Shown: positions 7,918-17,217, counted from the stretch's first letter. The stretch: 48,031 bases of DNA from SAR86 cluster bacterium (GCA_002401885.1 NVUL01000016.1:1-48031), one strand, 5' to 3'. Translations and numbers: made by a program. The notes: generated by a model not told the origin, from the letters alone.

Positions 7918-10095
7918 CTAGATATAACGACTCAAATTTCTGTTCGCCCGCCCTAGTCGCTCGGACAAAACTTTTACGATGTAGGTATGCAGCGCCGCAG
8001 TGGATGCAGGAAATTTACGCGACATTTCCTCCAACTTCTCTTTATCCAATCTAAACAGACAGGCGTCGTTTTCGATGCGCACACTGGCTGTCCTATTCTC
8101 ACCAGTATAGATAGCCATCTCACCCAAGATTGCACCGGCTTTATACTTACGTAGTATTCGCTCCGCCTGCAGAGGTATCTTAAGAACCACTACCACAGTA
8201 CCAGAGCCGACAAAATACAGACTCTCCCCGCTGTCGCCCTCTTTGAATAAATATTCACCCGCCGTTCTGTTTTCAACGACGAAGAAGTCGGCCAGCAATT
8301 TGACATCTTCCTCCTCGTAAGCGATGCGGCCGAGCACATTGTGCAAGTCTAGATTTTGCTCTTCATCGTTCAGGTTTAAGTCTTTAAGTATGCGTCGCTC
8401 ACACCAATCGACTGCCGTATCCAGTTGTTCCTTATAGTGTCTTTCCAGTGGTTGCTCGCCAAAGGTAAAGAAACCATGCTTAACCAATTGCTTGATCGAT
8501 TTCTCGTCGGCGCTGCTAATTACGATATGAAAACCAATCCGGTCACTGAGCTGTGCTAACTTGGAGAAGGTCACGATCGCCGAGGTGTCTAGCTGGCTGA
8601 CGTGATGAAAATCCAGCACGAGGAAGTCAAACTTACTCCCCTCTAGTTCCATGATCCTGTTACGAATAGCCGTGATCAGCTTATCCGCAGTACCGAAAAA
8701 GATGAATCCCTGAAGCACCATGATAAGTACACGGTGTCCCTCTTTATTCAGTAACTCTCGCGTTTCGAGATCGCGATCTACATTACTAGCATGATCACTA
8801 CCGTTGGTTTCGATCTTAATCACGCTGAGTTTAGAGTAATTCACTACGAACAAAATAATAGCAACGAAGAATCCGAACGTAACACCTTGCAAGATATCGG
8901 AGAAGATGATGACCACTAGAATGAGTATGACTACGACATAGTCAGACAGAGGCAGTTCGTCGCGCGCCTTCCACAGCCAGTCAATTAGGAATTCCAAGCC
9001 AACATAGATAAGCAATCCACCGAGAAGAAATGTTGGCACCAATTCCATAAACTCGGTGCCTGCTAGAATTGCGGCCGCTACCAAGAGAGAATTGACGATG
9101 CCCATGAGTCTGTCTTTGCCGCCGAGCCTGTCCACCAATGCGGTGTCCGATGCGTCATGTACGCCAGGAAAGCCACCCAGCATCCCATTCACCACATTGG
9201 TATAGCCCATAACTTGTAGTTCATGGTCGGGATTCAAATCTTTCTTGGCAAGAAGCTCGATACCCGAGACATCGAGCAACAGCATCATAGAACAGAGCAG
9301 GGCCACAACTACGATACCACCGAGTTGCTCCCAGATAGCAATCCACTTCACTTCCTGCAGATAATCCCAATGGAAAATAGGGACCAGCGTGCCTGCGGAT
9401 TCGATGACTGGCAGTAGGCCATTCTCGGCAGCCTGCTCGCGGCTGATTCCACCCAGTGCCAACACCCCATAGAACAACAGGACTGACAACAACAAGATAC
9501 CGGGCACCGAGAGACGGTTGTCACGGAACATTTTCCCTATGATCAAACAGAGCGCCAGCACGACGGCTGGCGTAACCAGTTGGATGAATTGAGGATCTGT
9601 GATCGCCCCGATGTCAGCTTCGCGACCACTGGCCACAGTGAGTCCACCCTGGATGAAGATGTAGCCGATACCAGCAAAGAATCCGCCGGTAACCGGATAG
9701 GGAATGTAGCGCACTAGATTTCCGAGTTTCAGGCGACCTAAGAGGAGCAGGAATAGACCTGCAAAAGTCGTCGTCACCATGATGGCGACGATGATTGTAG
9801 CCTCCGCACCGATCGAATATTCGGAACCGAAGCTGACATAGATACTGCTGACGATTACCGCAAATACTGGGATGAGGCCATTGCGAGGGGAACAGACGAC
9901 GGCTTTGTAGCCACTGAACAAAGTGCCACCTAGCCCAGTCACCAGGGTGCCGATCAACAATATCGCAATGCCCGGCACCATTAGCCGCTGATCAGTCTGG
10001 GCAAATAGCAACGCCGCAACTGACACGGCCACCGAGATGTTGACCAAAGCAATTAGAGCGCCCGAGATAATATTGGCTATATGACTAGACTGCAT
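7918..10095 (-). CDS. SulP/SLC26-type anion transporter with STAS and cyclic nucleotide-binding domains
   Basis: A 725-residue inner-membrane transporter in three parts. Residues 1-405 are the SulP membrane domain, with TM1 VNISVAVSVAALLF and the family motif YIPYPVTGGFFAGIGYIFIQGG. About 450-545 is a STAS domain (VLIMVLQGFIFFGTADKL, LDFHHVSQLDTSAIVTFSKL). About 595-700 is a Crp-like cyclic nucleotide-binding domain. Its phosphate-binding cassette (GEMAIYTGENRTASV) keeps the Glu and Arg used to hold cAMP or cGMP. SulP proteins carry sulfate, bicarbonate or dicarboxylates; the substrate is not evident here. The cNMP domain suggests gating or regulation by second messenger. The start lacks an obvious Shine-Dalgarno sequence. 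Confidence 0.92.
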   Translation of the reverse strand: MQSSHIANIISGALIALVNISVAVSVAALLFAQTDQRLMVPGIAILLIGTLVTGLGGTLFSGYKAVVCSPRNGLIPVFAVIVSSIYVSFGSEYSIGAEATIIVAIMVTTTFAGLFLLLLGRLKLGNLVRYIPYPVTGGFFAGIGYIFIQGGLTVASGREADIGAITDPQFIQLVTPAVVLALCLIIGKMFRDNRLSVPGILLLSVLLFYGVLALGGISREQAAENGLLPVIESAGTLVPIFHWDYLQEVKWIAIWEQLGGIVVVALLCSMMLLLDVSGIELLAKKDLNPDHELQVMGYTNVVNGMLGGFPGVHDASDTALVDRLGGKDRLMGIVNSLLVAAAILAGTEFMELVPTFLLGGLLIYVGLEFLIDWLWKARDELPLSDYVVVILILVVIIFSDILQGVTFGFFVAIILFVVNYSKLSVIKIETNGSDHASNVDRDLETRELLNKEGHRVLIMVLQGFIFFGTADKLITAIRNRIMELEGSKFDFLVLDFHHVSQLDTSAIVTFSKLAQLSDRIGFHIVISSADEKSIKQLVKHGFFTFGEQPLERHYKEQLDTAVDWCERRILKDLNLNDEEQNLDLHNVLGRIAYEEEDVKLLADFFVVENRTAGEYLFKEGDSGESLYFVGSGTVVVVLKIPLQAERILRKYKAGAILGEMAIYTGENRTASVRIENDACLFRLDKEKLEEMSRKFPASTAALHTYIVKVLSERLGRANRNLSRYI

Positions 10096-10535
10096 CTTAT
10101 TGTTTTATTGTTTTAGCAAAGACCTGAGGATACTACCGGCTAGCGCCCGATACCAGCATGATCCCCATTATACGGCCCTCTAAGGCAGCGTTAACAGCCT
10201 ATGTTTTCCCAGACTTTCCCCCTTTTGTCATCTAAAAGAGAGTTCGTGCGTTAGTAATAGGGTAAATTGAACAAACGCATTGCCCGGTTACCGAAATGAA
10301 GGCAGTTGCTCGTTCTGAGACGGCATTCAAAGAATGTGATGCTCACGGGAATAAACTAGGACTGTCGCCTGTCTTTGACAGTATCGCTACATTATAATTC
10401 TTAAGCTCTGAATTATTGAACCCCGAATTCTTGGACCCGCATTGCTAGCGCTAACGGGCCCTCATTAGGATTGTTGAATATGGCTCTTTCACCACATCCC
10501 TTTTTTCTAGCCCAGCTTCTACAGGCAGGAACCTC
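10096..10535. other. Divergent spacer between the SulP and 10536 genes
   Basis: A 440-bp divergent intergenic region expected to hold both promoters. TTGACA (10375-10380) and TATAAT (10393-10398) are present, but only 12 bp apart, so they are not a normal pair; the TATAAT may still serve as a -10. No gene, repeat or RNA structure recognised. Confidence 0.4.
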
Positions 10536-11186
10536 ATGACCGCATTCCTCCGTATGCCCGCGAAACGACTCGTAACTGCTCTTGCATGCACTCTATGTTT
10601 ATTGGTTTTCCCTTCTGCATCTGCGACCACGATTCTCGGAATGGATATCGACAAGGTCGCAGCCGATGCTGAATTCATTTTCGAAGGTGCAGTGATAAAT
10701 AGCGAGACTCGACAGGATAGCAGCAGCGGCATCATCAGCACCTATGTCACCTTCCAAATCAACGACATCATTAAGGGCGACTACTCCGGTGATTCGGTAG
10801 AACTCAAATTCATGGGCGGCGTATTCAATGGCCAGATCGTACAAGTCAGCGGCATGCGCATTCCAGAAATGGCTGAACAGGGAATCTATTTCGTCGAGTC
10901 TATGTCTCGAGATCTAATCAATCCTCTCATTGGTTGGTCACAGGGTCATTTCATTATCCATGATGACAACGGTACGCGTAGGATCAGCACCGCTGGCAAT
11001 CAACCAGTGCTTGAGGTGGAGGCGGTATCGTCTATACCAGCCAGCATCAAGAAACCGCTATCAGTTGTTGAAGGCAACACAGATATCGCTGCCGGTGTCA
11101 TGACCGAGTCGAGCGCAATCATGATCGAACGCGCTCTGACGGTTGAAGAATTCAAGTCGCGCATTACTGATCTGTTAGCAAACTAG
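10536..11186 (+). CDS. Exported protein of unknown function preceding a matrixin protease
   Basis: A 216-residue protein with a clear Sec signal peptide (LVTALACTLCLLVFPSASA-TT). The mature part looks like a beta-rich domain (ISTYVTFQINDIIKGDYSGD, VELKFMGGVFNG, GMRIPEMAEQGIYFVES, WSQGHFIIHDDNGTRRI) followed by a helical C-terminal tail (LTVEEFKSRITDLLAN). AGGA lies just before the ATG. The next gene, a secreted metalloprotease, starts 11 bp after this stop, so the two are almost certainly co-transcribed. I do not recognise the family. A partner, chaperone or inhibitor of the protease is a guess from position only. Confidence 0.75.
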   Translation: MTAFLRMPAKRLVTALACTLCLLVFPSASATTILGMDIDKVAADAEFIFEGAVINSETRQDSSSGIISTYVTFQINDIIKGDYSGDSVELKFMGGVFNGQIVQVSGMRIPEMAEQGIYFVESMSRDLINPLIGWSQGHFIIHDDNGTRRISTAGNQPVLEVEAVSSIPASIKKPLSVVEGNTDIAAGVMTESSAIMIERALTVEEFKSRITDLLAN

Positions 11187-11197
11187 GGAAGCAACTC

Positions 11198-12601
11198 TTG
11201 AGAACCTCCGCCCTACTGCTAATCACTCTTCTTAGTATCAGTTCTAGTCACGCATTCGAGATTTCAGATAACTTCTGGGAAACCGGACAGGCCGTCTTTC
11301 ATGTTGGCATTAGCGGTAGCTCTCCTACTGGAGGAACTTGGAACGATGCCTTCAAACGATCGATGGCTGCTTGGAGCAGCGTCGGTTCCTTTGAATTTGT
11401 AGCGATTGATGACTACCTCGACCCCTGTATCGATCGCGGAGAAGGGCTATTCGGCGACGGCGCTACTGGCGTCGATTTTGGCGCGTCTGTTTGTGGCAGC
11501 GAATTCGGCGAAAGTACATTGGCGGTTACGCTTAGTGCAGGTCAGTGCCTGAACCAGCAATGTACCGGCGGATTCACCATAACCGATGCCGATATCGTCT
11601 TTAATGACGGCGTGACTTGGGATGTCTATAGCGGATCGTTGCGCCTCGATGGAAGCAGCGAATTTGAACGTGTCGCTCTCCATGAGCTGGGCCATGCATT
11701 GGGACTCAACCACTCGACAGCGGATGCTGCAATCATGCGGGCCTTTGTCTCCGATACTAATTCATTGCAGAGCGATGACATCGCAGGCATCGCTTCCATC
11801 TACGGCGCAGAAGAGGCTACTCTCGCGAACATCTATGGCGTCACCCTCGTGGCTCCCGACAACGCGACCATCTCAGGACCTAACAACAGCAACAATCTCA
11901 GCGGCGTACTCAGCAGCAGCGACAATCAACTAGATGGCAAGTCACTCGATCTGTACCAATACACCTTCGAGAATGATTCTTTGATAGATATCCAGCTTGA
12001 CTCACAGTCATTCGATCCGTTTCTCTATCTCGTTAGAGTCTCCGCAACGCAGGCATCACTACCCAGCTCCACCTTTGTCGACGACAACTCTGGCTTGGGC
12101 AACAACGCGCGAATCAATCGCAGCATCCAGGCGGGAACTTACTGGCTCGGAGTAAGCAGTGCGAACAATAACGCCCAAGGCAGTTACGACGTGTCGATTA
12201 TTTCAAGCACCAGCAATCCTTCCTCGTCTTTCGAAACATTCACTTCGATATATGATGTGGACGTACTGATAAACCCTAACCCGAATATTAGTGGCAGCCT
12301 AGAATCGACTGATTTCGAATTTAACAATAAGTTTTTAGACCTTGTGCAGATTGAGGTGACGACAGCGTCTGCCGTAAAAATCGATCTTAGTTCTTCGGAT
12401 TTCGATACCAGTTTATTGCTGGTTGATATTGTAAACAATGAGGTGGGGACTTTAGCACTGCAGAATGATGATGGTGGCAGCGGCGCGAATTCGCGAATCG
12501 AGACCACCTTGCAGCCCGGCACCTATTGGTTAGGTGTGACTAGTTTCGATCCGAACGAATCCGGCAATTACGACATAGCAATCTCACTCGTACTTCCTTA
12601 G
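11198..12601 (+). CDS. Secreted matrixin-type metalloprotease with two PPC domains
   Basis: A 467-residue secreted zinc peptidase. The catalytic domain has the extended metzincin motif HELGHALGLNH (about residues 162-172) followed by a Met (AAIMRAF) and the SDDIAGIASIYG segment typical of matrixins. After it come two pre-peptidase C-terminal (PPC) beta domains: about 245-335 (LYQYTFENDSLIDIQL ... AGTYWLGVSS) and about 365-467 (LVQIEVTTASAVKIDL ... PGTYWLGVTS). The start is TTG at 11198, because it directly begins a signal peptide (MRTSALLLITLLSISSSHA-FE) and follows AGGGA. PPC domains usually aid secretion and are often cleaved off. It ends 5 bp before the stop of the convergent cytochrome gene. 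Confidence 0.9.
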   Translation: MRTSALLLITLLSISSSHAFEISDNFWETGQAVFHVGISGSSPTGGTWNDAFKRSMAAWSSVGSFEFVAIDDYLDPCIDRGEGLFGDGATGVDFGASVCGSEFGESTLAVTLSAGQCLNQQCTGGFTITDADIVFNDGVTWDVYSGSLRLDGSSEFERVALHELGHALGLNHSTADAAIMRAFVSDTNSLQSDDIAGIASIYGAEEATLANIYGVTLVAPDNATISGPNNSNNLSGVLSSSDNQLDGKSLDLYQYTFENDSLIDIQLDSQSFDPFLYLVRVSATQASLPSSTFVDDNSGLGNNARINRSIQAGTYWLGVSSANNNAQGSYDVSIISSTSNPSSSFETFTSIYDVDVLINPNPNISGSLESTDFEFNNKFLDLVQIEVTTASAVKIDLSSSDFDTSLLLVDIVNNEVGTLALQNDDGGSGANSRIETTLQPGTYWLGVTSFDPNESGNYDIAISLVLP

Positions 12602-12606
12602 GTGAA

Positions 12607-14013
12607 TCAATCCACGGCTAAGCGCACGGTAGCGATGCGCTTAGGAACCTGACCTACTGGGATCTTCGCGATGGCTTCCATTTTAATTGCATCCACGGCG
12701 TAAGTAACACTGTCACCCGCAGCACCGATATATACCCGTTTACCATCGGGCGTAAAAGTAATCCATTCTGGGTGTTGCCCTACGAATACGCGCCCAATCT
12801 CTTTCAGGTCAGGGAGAGAATGGATATAGACGTGACTATAAACCTTGCTTGTCGACCAGAGCGTCTTCCCGTCTGGCGATACTGCCAATCCATGGGCAGG
12901 CGCACCTTGCAAACCATCCAAATGAGCCTCCTCACCCGGTACCGCCGGATGTTCAACGCGCGCAACTTCTTTTCTACTCTCGAAATCGACGACGGCGAAA
13001 CCGTGAAAGCCCGAGAGCTGCACAAATATATTCTTGGTGGAACCATCTGCATTCGTATCAAACGTCATGGGACGAATACCAGAGCTCATCTCTAACTCCC
13101 AAACCAGCTCATCCGTGCTCGTATCGATGACATTGATAGTGCGAGTTTGAATCGATCCAGCTACGGCATAGCGACTATCTGGCGTCACATAGACATTGTG
13201 AATCGCACCGTTCACCGGCAGTGTCTTCACGTTTTTCATGCTGGCTACATCGATAATATCTACCGAGCCCGGCATCTCCATAATTGCTACATAGACTTTA
13301 CTACCGTCGCTGGTTACACCCAAATTGTTCGGTCTGCCGCTAAGCGGGATGCGCCTCTTAACGCGCAGTGTCCTAGCATCAACTATATCCAAACTGTGCA
13401 TAACCTCATTCGTGATATAGATCTGCGAGCCATCCGGCGCACCGACCACACCGTGAGGTATTTCTATATCAGATATGTGACCAACAACTTCGTTCGTCTC
13501 CGGGTCGATAATCGTTGAATCATCTCCTGCCGCATTCGTTTGAATAATCCGAATGGCAATACTGGAAGGCTCTCGCCTAGTTTTAGCGCCAGCTACCCAG
13601 TCGGCCATGATGCGCCACTCGGGGTCGAACTGACTGTGAAAGTGTTTACCCCCGCCATGAAAGGGGTCGCCACCTGCATCGGCGGAAAGAGGATGAGTTA
13701 AGAATCGGCTTCGCAGCGGGTCTTCGCCAGCAAGAATAAAGGTGCTTGCCGAATCGAAATTCATTCGCGACTGCTCGTCGGTCCAAAATAGTTGATGTTC
13801 TTCGAGTGGCTGTATTCTAAAACCACTACTACGAGTATGGCACTGAATACAGCGAACATTGCCTTCACGCTTGGAGAGGAAGATCGGTTGCACTTCGTTC
13901 TTGAAGTAGTCGAAATCCAGCTGCACATCCTGCGCGAAGAGCATGCCGGAGCAGAACAATGTGAATAGGGTGAAGAGCTGAACACTCGTTCTCAATCTGA
14001 TGTGGGGCTTCAT
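12607..14013 (-). CDS. Periplasmic c-type cytochrome fused to a YVTN beta-propeller
   Basis: A 468-residue exported protein. After the signal peptide (SGMLFA-QDV) there is one c-type heme site, C55-I-Q-C-H59, in the context FKNEVQPIFLSKREGNVRC. This resembles the heme domains at the start of many planctomycete-type cytochromes. From about residue 170 on there are YVTN/YncE-like propeller repeats (DGSQIYITNEVMHSLDIVD, DGSKVYVAIMEMPGSVDIID, PDSRYAVAGSIQTRTINVID, PDGKRVYIGAAGDSVTYAVD). It probably carries electrons or senses redox state in the periplasm; the partner is unknown. AGAGG precedes the ATG. The amidase gene lies behind it in the same direction, 49 bp upstream. Confidence 0.85.
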   Translation of the reverse strand: MKPHIRLRTSVQLFTLFTLFCSGMLFAQDVQLDFDYFKNEVQPIFLSKREGNVRCIQCHTRSSGFRIQPLEEHQLFWTDEQSRMNFDSASTFILAGEDPLRSRFLTHPLSADAGGDPFHGGGKHFHSQFDPEWRIMADWVAGAKTRREPSSIAIRIIQTNAAGDDSTIIDPETNEVVGHISDIEIPHGVVGAPDGSQIYITNEVMHSLDIVDARTLRVKRRIPLSGRPNNLGVTSDGSKVYVAIMEMPGSVDIIDVASMKNVKTLPVNGAIHNVYVTPDSRYAVAGSIQTRTINVIDTSTDELVWELEMSSGIRPMTFDTNADGSTKNIFVQLSGFHGFAVVDFESRKEVARVEHPAVPGEEAHLDGLQGAPAHGLAVSPDGKTLWSTSKVYSHVYIHSLPDLKEIGRVFVGQHPEWITFTPDGKRVYIGAAGDSVTYAVDAIKMEAIAKIPVGQVPKRIATVRLAVD

Positions 14014-14061
14014 GGCGTGGCCTCTTGATTTTGAATTCAGAATATTAACACTTATTTCTAT

Positions 14062-15933
14062 CTACTCTAGCAGCTGCACTGCTCCTGCGCTAGGCAACGA
14101 ATCTCCAAAGACCTTCAGGTAAAGACGCCCCTGCTCAACAGCCTCCCGAAATTCGGCAGACATGAAGTGGCTACCGGTGGCCGCAATAACATCGGGAGGC
14201 AACAGGTTAAGGACAACCGGTTCAGTTAGATTGCCGTCACCATCCGAATCAACTACCAGCGTAACCGCCGTAATAGCCTGCCCTTGTGTCTGCTCTTTAT
14301 TGACTTGGAATTCGAATAGATTAGTGACTGCGTCAAATTCGAAGCTCGCTTCGACGCGGAGTAAAGCGCGGCTAAATAGTAGCTCGAAACGCTGCGGAGC
14401 CGGTGCGAGCCCTGACTCTAGAGCGGGCGTTGTCGAGGGAGCACGCCTGCTACTCATCGTCGATTCATAGGGCTGGGCGATGGCTAATAGTTCGGCATCT
14501 TGTAGAAATCCACCCAAGAGTTCCAATCCCACTGGCAAGCCATTGCTGGTAAACCCTACCGGCATCGAGAGGGCCGGCAATCCAGAGTTTGCACTAAGAC
14601 TGCAATTGCTACCCGGCTGTGAGTCGCCCGTGAACACCTGTGTGCGCTTAATCGTTGGATAGGCGATGGCATCCAGATTTTGTTCTGCCATCACAGTTTC
14701 TATAGCAGCGCGAAGTTGCGATCTAACAGCCATAGCGCTTCGATAGGCCTGCTCGTCGAATTCCGATGCGTTCGATCGGCTCAACACACCATCGACTGCC
14801 TCATGATAGAGACCCTGGCTGACAATGAAATTCAGATTCAGGCTTTCGTCCATAGAGAACGTGGCCAGATATTGATTTATGTCCGTCTTAAACTCATGTC
14901 CTATCAATCCAGACCGGCGAACTAGATCTGCCATGTCGGCTATCTCAACATCTACAATCTCGGCGCCCTGTTGCTCGTACCAATCCAGAGCATCTTCTAT
15001 CGCGGAGCTCACCGCGCCGTCAGAACCCTCGAAATACTGTTGCAGTTTACCTATGCGCAGATTCCCCAAATTTGCAGAATAGAGTCGATCCACAAAGGCT
15101 GGGGCTGCAGTTGTTCTCATAATCTCCGTCGCCTCATCACGATAGTCATAGCCGGAGACAATATCGAGAATAATGGCGAGGTCTTCCGCACTGCGCGCCA
15201 ACGGGCCCGCTACATCCTGAGTATGAGAAAGTGGAAGAATGCCATAGATGCTAGAAAGTCCCTTGCTGGGCCGCAGTCCAATTAGATTGTTAAAAGCGGA
15301 CGGTATCCGAATCGAACCACAAGTATCCGAGCCGAATGCAGCCGCGGCAAAACTCGCCGCTGCCGCCGCACCGGTACCACCACTGGAGCCACCGGGAACG
15401 CGCCTCGGATCGTAAGGATTACGTGTCTGTCCCACTAGCGAGCCGATACTCGTGATGCCATAAGCATACTCATGCAAGTTCGTCTTCGCCAAGATGATGG
15501 CTCCCGCCTGCAACAGTTTATCCACCTGCGCCGCATTCTCGCTGGGAATGAAGCTTGCTAACGCTACAGAACCTCCCGTTGTCGGCATGTGATCGGTGTT
15601 GTAGTTGTCCTTAATTACGATGGGAACACCATGCAGGGGGCCGCGCGAACCCGTTAGCTCTCGCTCTGCATCGAGTGCTTGGGCTTGCGCTAGTGCTTCT
15701 GGGTTTATGCGCACTATGCTATTGAGTTTTGGACCTTGCTTATCATAGGCCTGTATCCGATCTAGATACTGCTGAGTCAATTGCACAGAATTGATCTGAC
15801 CCTGACCGAGCGCTTTCTGTATCTCACTGATACTCGCCTCGAATACATCGAAGTTAGACTGTGCCACGACAGGGAAAGGGGACAGCAAAGAGAGAACGAA
15901 TAGGAGGCGACGAATACATATCATGATGCGCAC
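14062..15933 (-). CDS. Exported amidase (amidase signature family) with C-terminal extension
   Basis: A 623-residue secreted amide hydrolase. The signal peptide is MRIMICIRRLLFVLSLLSPFP (cleavage near VVAQ-SN). The amidase-signature triad is visible: K108 (PIVIKDN), cis-Ser S183 in GGSSGG, and nucleophile S207 (GSDTCGSIRIPS), with spacings as in fatty acid amide hydrolase. The enzyme domain ends near residue 500 (MPVGFTSNGLPVGLELLG, then FLQDAELLAIAQPYE). About 110 further residues form an extra beta-type domain with a DSDGDGNLTEP loop that looks Ca-binding. The substrate is unknown. A lone Met three codons in (MRIM) is an alternative start. The preceding genes on this strand are the small membrane protein and the PKHD hydroxylase. 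Confidence 0.9.
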   Translation of the reverse strand: MRIMICIRRLLFVLSLLSPFPVVAQSNFDVFEASISEIQKALGQGQINSVQLTQQYLDRIQAYDKQGPKLNSIVRINPEALAQAQALDAERELTGSRGPLHGVPIVIKDNYNTDHMPTTGGSVALASFIPSENAAQVDKLLQAGAIILAKTNLHEYAYGITSIGSLVGQTRNPYDPRRVPGGSSGGTGAAAAASFAAAAFGSDTCGSIRIPSAFNNLIGLRPSKGLSSIYGILPLSHTQDVAGPLARSAEDLAIILDIVSGYDYRDEATEIMRTTAAPAFVDRLYSANLGNLRIGKLQQYFEGSDGAVSSAIEDALDWYEQQGAEIVDVEIADMADLVRRSGLIGHEFKTDINQYLATFSMDESLNLNFIVSQGLYHEAVDGVLSRSNASEFDEQAYRSAMAVRSQLRAAIETVMAEQNLDAIAYPTIKRTQVFTGDSQPGSNCSLSANSGLPALSMPVGFTSNGLPVGLELLGGFLQDAELLAIAQPYESTMSSRRAPSTTPALESGLAPAPQRFELLFSRALLRVEASFEFDAVTNLFEFQVNKEQTQGQAITAVTLVVDSDGDGNLTEPVVLNLLPPDVIAATGSHFMSAEFREAVEQGRLYLKVFGDSLPSAGAVQLLE

Positions 15934-16024
15934 CGATTAGTGGTAGGAAAGAAACAGGTATGGAAAGTGTATGTGAATGATGAGCCTATGACCACCGCCT
16001 CACTTTTAACAGCCCCCTGGAGAG

Positions 16025-16279
16025 TCAAGTGCATCCTGCTTGCGAGGAATGTTGTGAAACGCGGCTGCGCAAATCCGCAACAATCTTCAATGGCCAGAGC
16101 AGCATCAACGCGCCGATGGTAAGCAAGGGGTAGCTGAACACAGCAAGCAATGCAGTCGAGATGAGGATCGCTAGAAGCGAACGCTTTGAAGGAAGGCTCA
16201 AATAATAGTCTTCAGAAGAATCAGCACCGAATCCGAATACCGCAGCATACTCCGGCGCGAAACGTCCTAAAGCATGCAT
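16025..16279 (-). CDS. Small membrane protein, hypothetical
   Basis: 84 codons with a hydrophilic N-terminus (MHALGRFAPEYAAVFGFG), one long or two short hydrophobic segments (SLLAILISTALLAVFSYPLLTIGALMLLWPL) and a basic, Ser/Gln-rich C-terminus. It fits neatly between the amidase and the PKHD hydroxylase genes in the same orientation. There is no good ribosome-binding site and I do not recognise the family, so it may be real but is unproven. Confidence 0.5.
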   Translation of the reverse strand: MHALGRFAPEYAAVFGFGADSSEDYYLSLPSKRSLLAILISTALLAVFSYPLLTIGALMLLWPLKIVADLRSRVSQHSSQAGCT

Positions 16280-16361
16280 GCGGAGATTTCTTTAAAGAAA
16301 GGATAGCTTCTTTTTCATGGGATTCTACCTACCCTATCGACTTAATTGCTCGCGCAGGAAT

Positions 16362-17039
16362 CTAAACCTGACCCCAGCGCCTTAGGAGATTTGCCTGAGA
16401 TCGCTGAATGGATTGCAGCGCTTCCGACTCGGGCGAATCCTTGAGGACTCGATCGTAGGCGATGCTGAGGTCGCGAAGTATCTCTCGCTTGCTCGCGTCT
16501 GCTACCATGCTCTGAATCCAAAACACCACCGCCAATCTTTCCCCGCTTGTCACTTCCAAGACTTGATGCCGACTAGTGGCTGGATAAATAAATGCGTCTC
16601 CCCGGTCGAGCTTCACGCGGACATCACCGGACGATGTGCGCACGACCAACTCACCACCCTGATAGTCTGAACTATCACTTATGAAAACCGTGCAGGCGAT
16701 ATCCGTGCGTACGGGGCTTCCCATTGCAGTCATTATCGGATTGTCTATATGCCAACCATAGGCCATTCCTGTTGCATATTTACTCAGAAGAGGAAGCGTC
16801 ATACGTCGTGGCAAGGTGGCCGAGCGCATCATAGAATTTGAATTTGCAGTAGTGGTGATCATCTGCAGGAACTGGTCACGCTGCGGGTGCTGAACTAAGT
16901 CGATCTGTAGATTCTTCTTCACAGATTTCGTAGGCCCACCGGTCGTTGCCGCCCCGTCGGTGAATTGCCCGCCCGCTATAAGCTCATCCACTAACTTGAG
17001 GTTTTGATCGTTCAGAAATTTTGGGACACGCAGATACAT
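16362..17039 (-). CDS. PKHD-type Fe(II)/2-oxoglutarate-dependent hydroxylase (PiuC/YbiX family)
   Basis: A 225-residue cytoplasmic dioxygenase. Iron ligands H97 and D99 (YGWHIDNP) and H158 (ATSRHQVLEV), and the 2-oxoglutarate Arg R168 (GERLAVVFWIQS), are all present. Length matches PiuC/YbiX. The family is often linked to TonB siderophore receptors and iron supply, but no receptor gene is adjacent here. Its target is not known. The start ATG is preceded by AGGAGAG about 5 nt upstream. Confidence 0.92.
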   Translation of the reverse strand: MYLRVPKFLNDQNLKLVDELIAGGQFTDGAATTGGPTKSVKKNLQIDLVQHPQRDQFLQMITTTANSNSMMRSATLPRRMTLPLLSKYATGMAYGWHIDNPIMTAMGSPVRTDIACTVFISDSSDYQGGELVVRTSSGDVRVKLDRGDAFIYPATSRHQVLEVTSGERLAVVFWIQSMVADASKREILRDLSIAYDRVLKDSPESEALQSIQRSQANLLRRWGQV

Positions 17040-17116
17040 AACTCTCTCCTATTTTGTCGATACTGAAAAGTCATCCATGACATTTTCAGTATATCGTGCG
17101 CCCTTATGGACAGGCA

Positions 17117-17157
17117 ATAAAAAGGCCGGTGTGATGACTTAGCATCACACCGGCCTT
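17117..17157 (-). terminator. Rho-independent terminator after the exported RidA gene
   Basis: A perfect 15-bp inverted repeat (17122-17136 with 17143-17157) around an ACTTAG loop. On the minus strand it is followed by CCTTTTTATTG, giving a U-tract. It lies about 60 bp past the stop of the leftward ridA-like gene. Confidence 0.92.
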
Positions 17158-17217
17158 CTCGTTTCCGTTCCGTTCCAATTTCGATTCCTGATTCTTTCGC
17201 CGTAGCAAAAGATTTTC

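Noticed and set aside
10375-10398. TTGACA and TATAAT as a promoter pair
   Set aside because: The spacing is 12 bp, too short for a sigma-70 promoter.
12772-13518. Several plus-strand frames inside the cytochrome/propeller gene
   Set aside because: Shadows of the minus-strand gene; His/Arg/Ser-rich translations with no domains.
15940-16122. 60-codon plus-strand frame before the amidase gene
   Set aside because: Overlaps the more plausible small membrane protein gene on the other strand and has no protein-like features.
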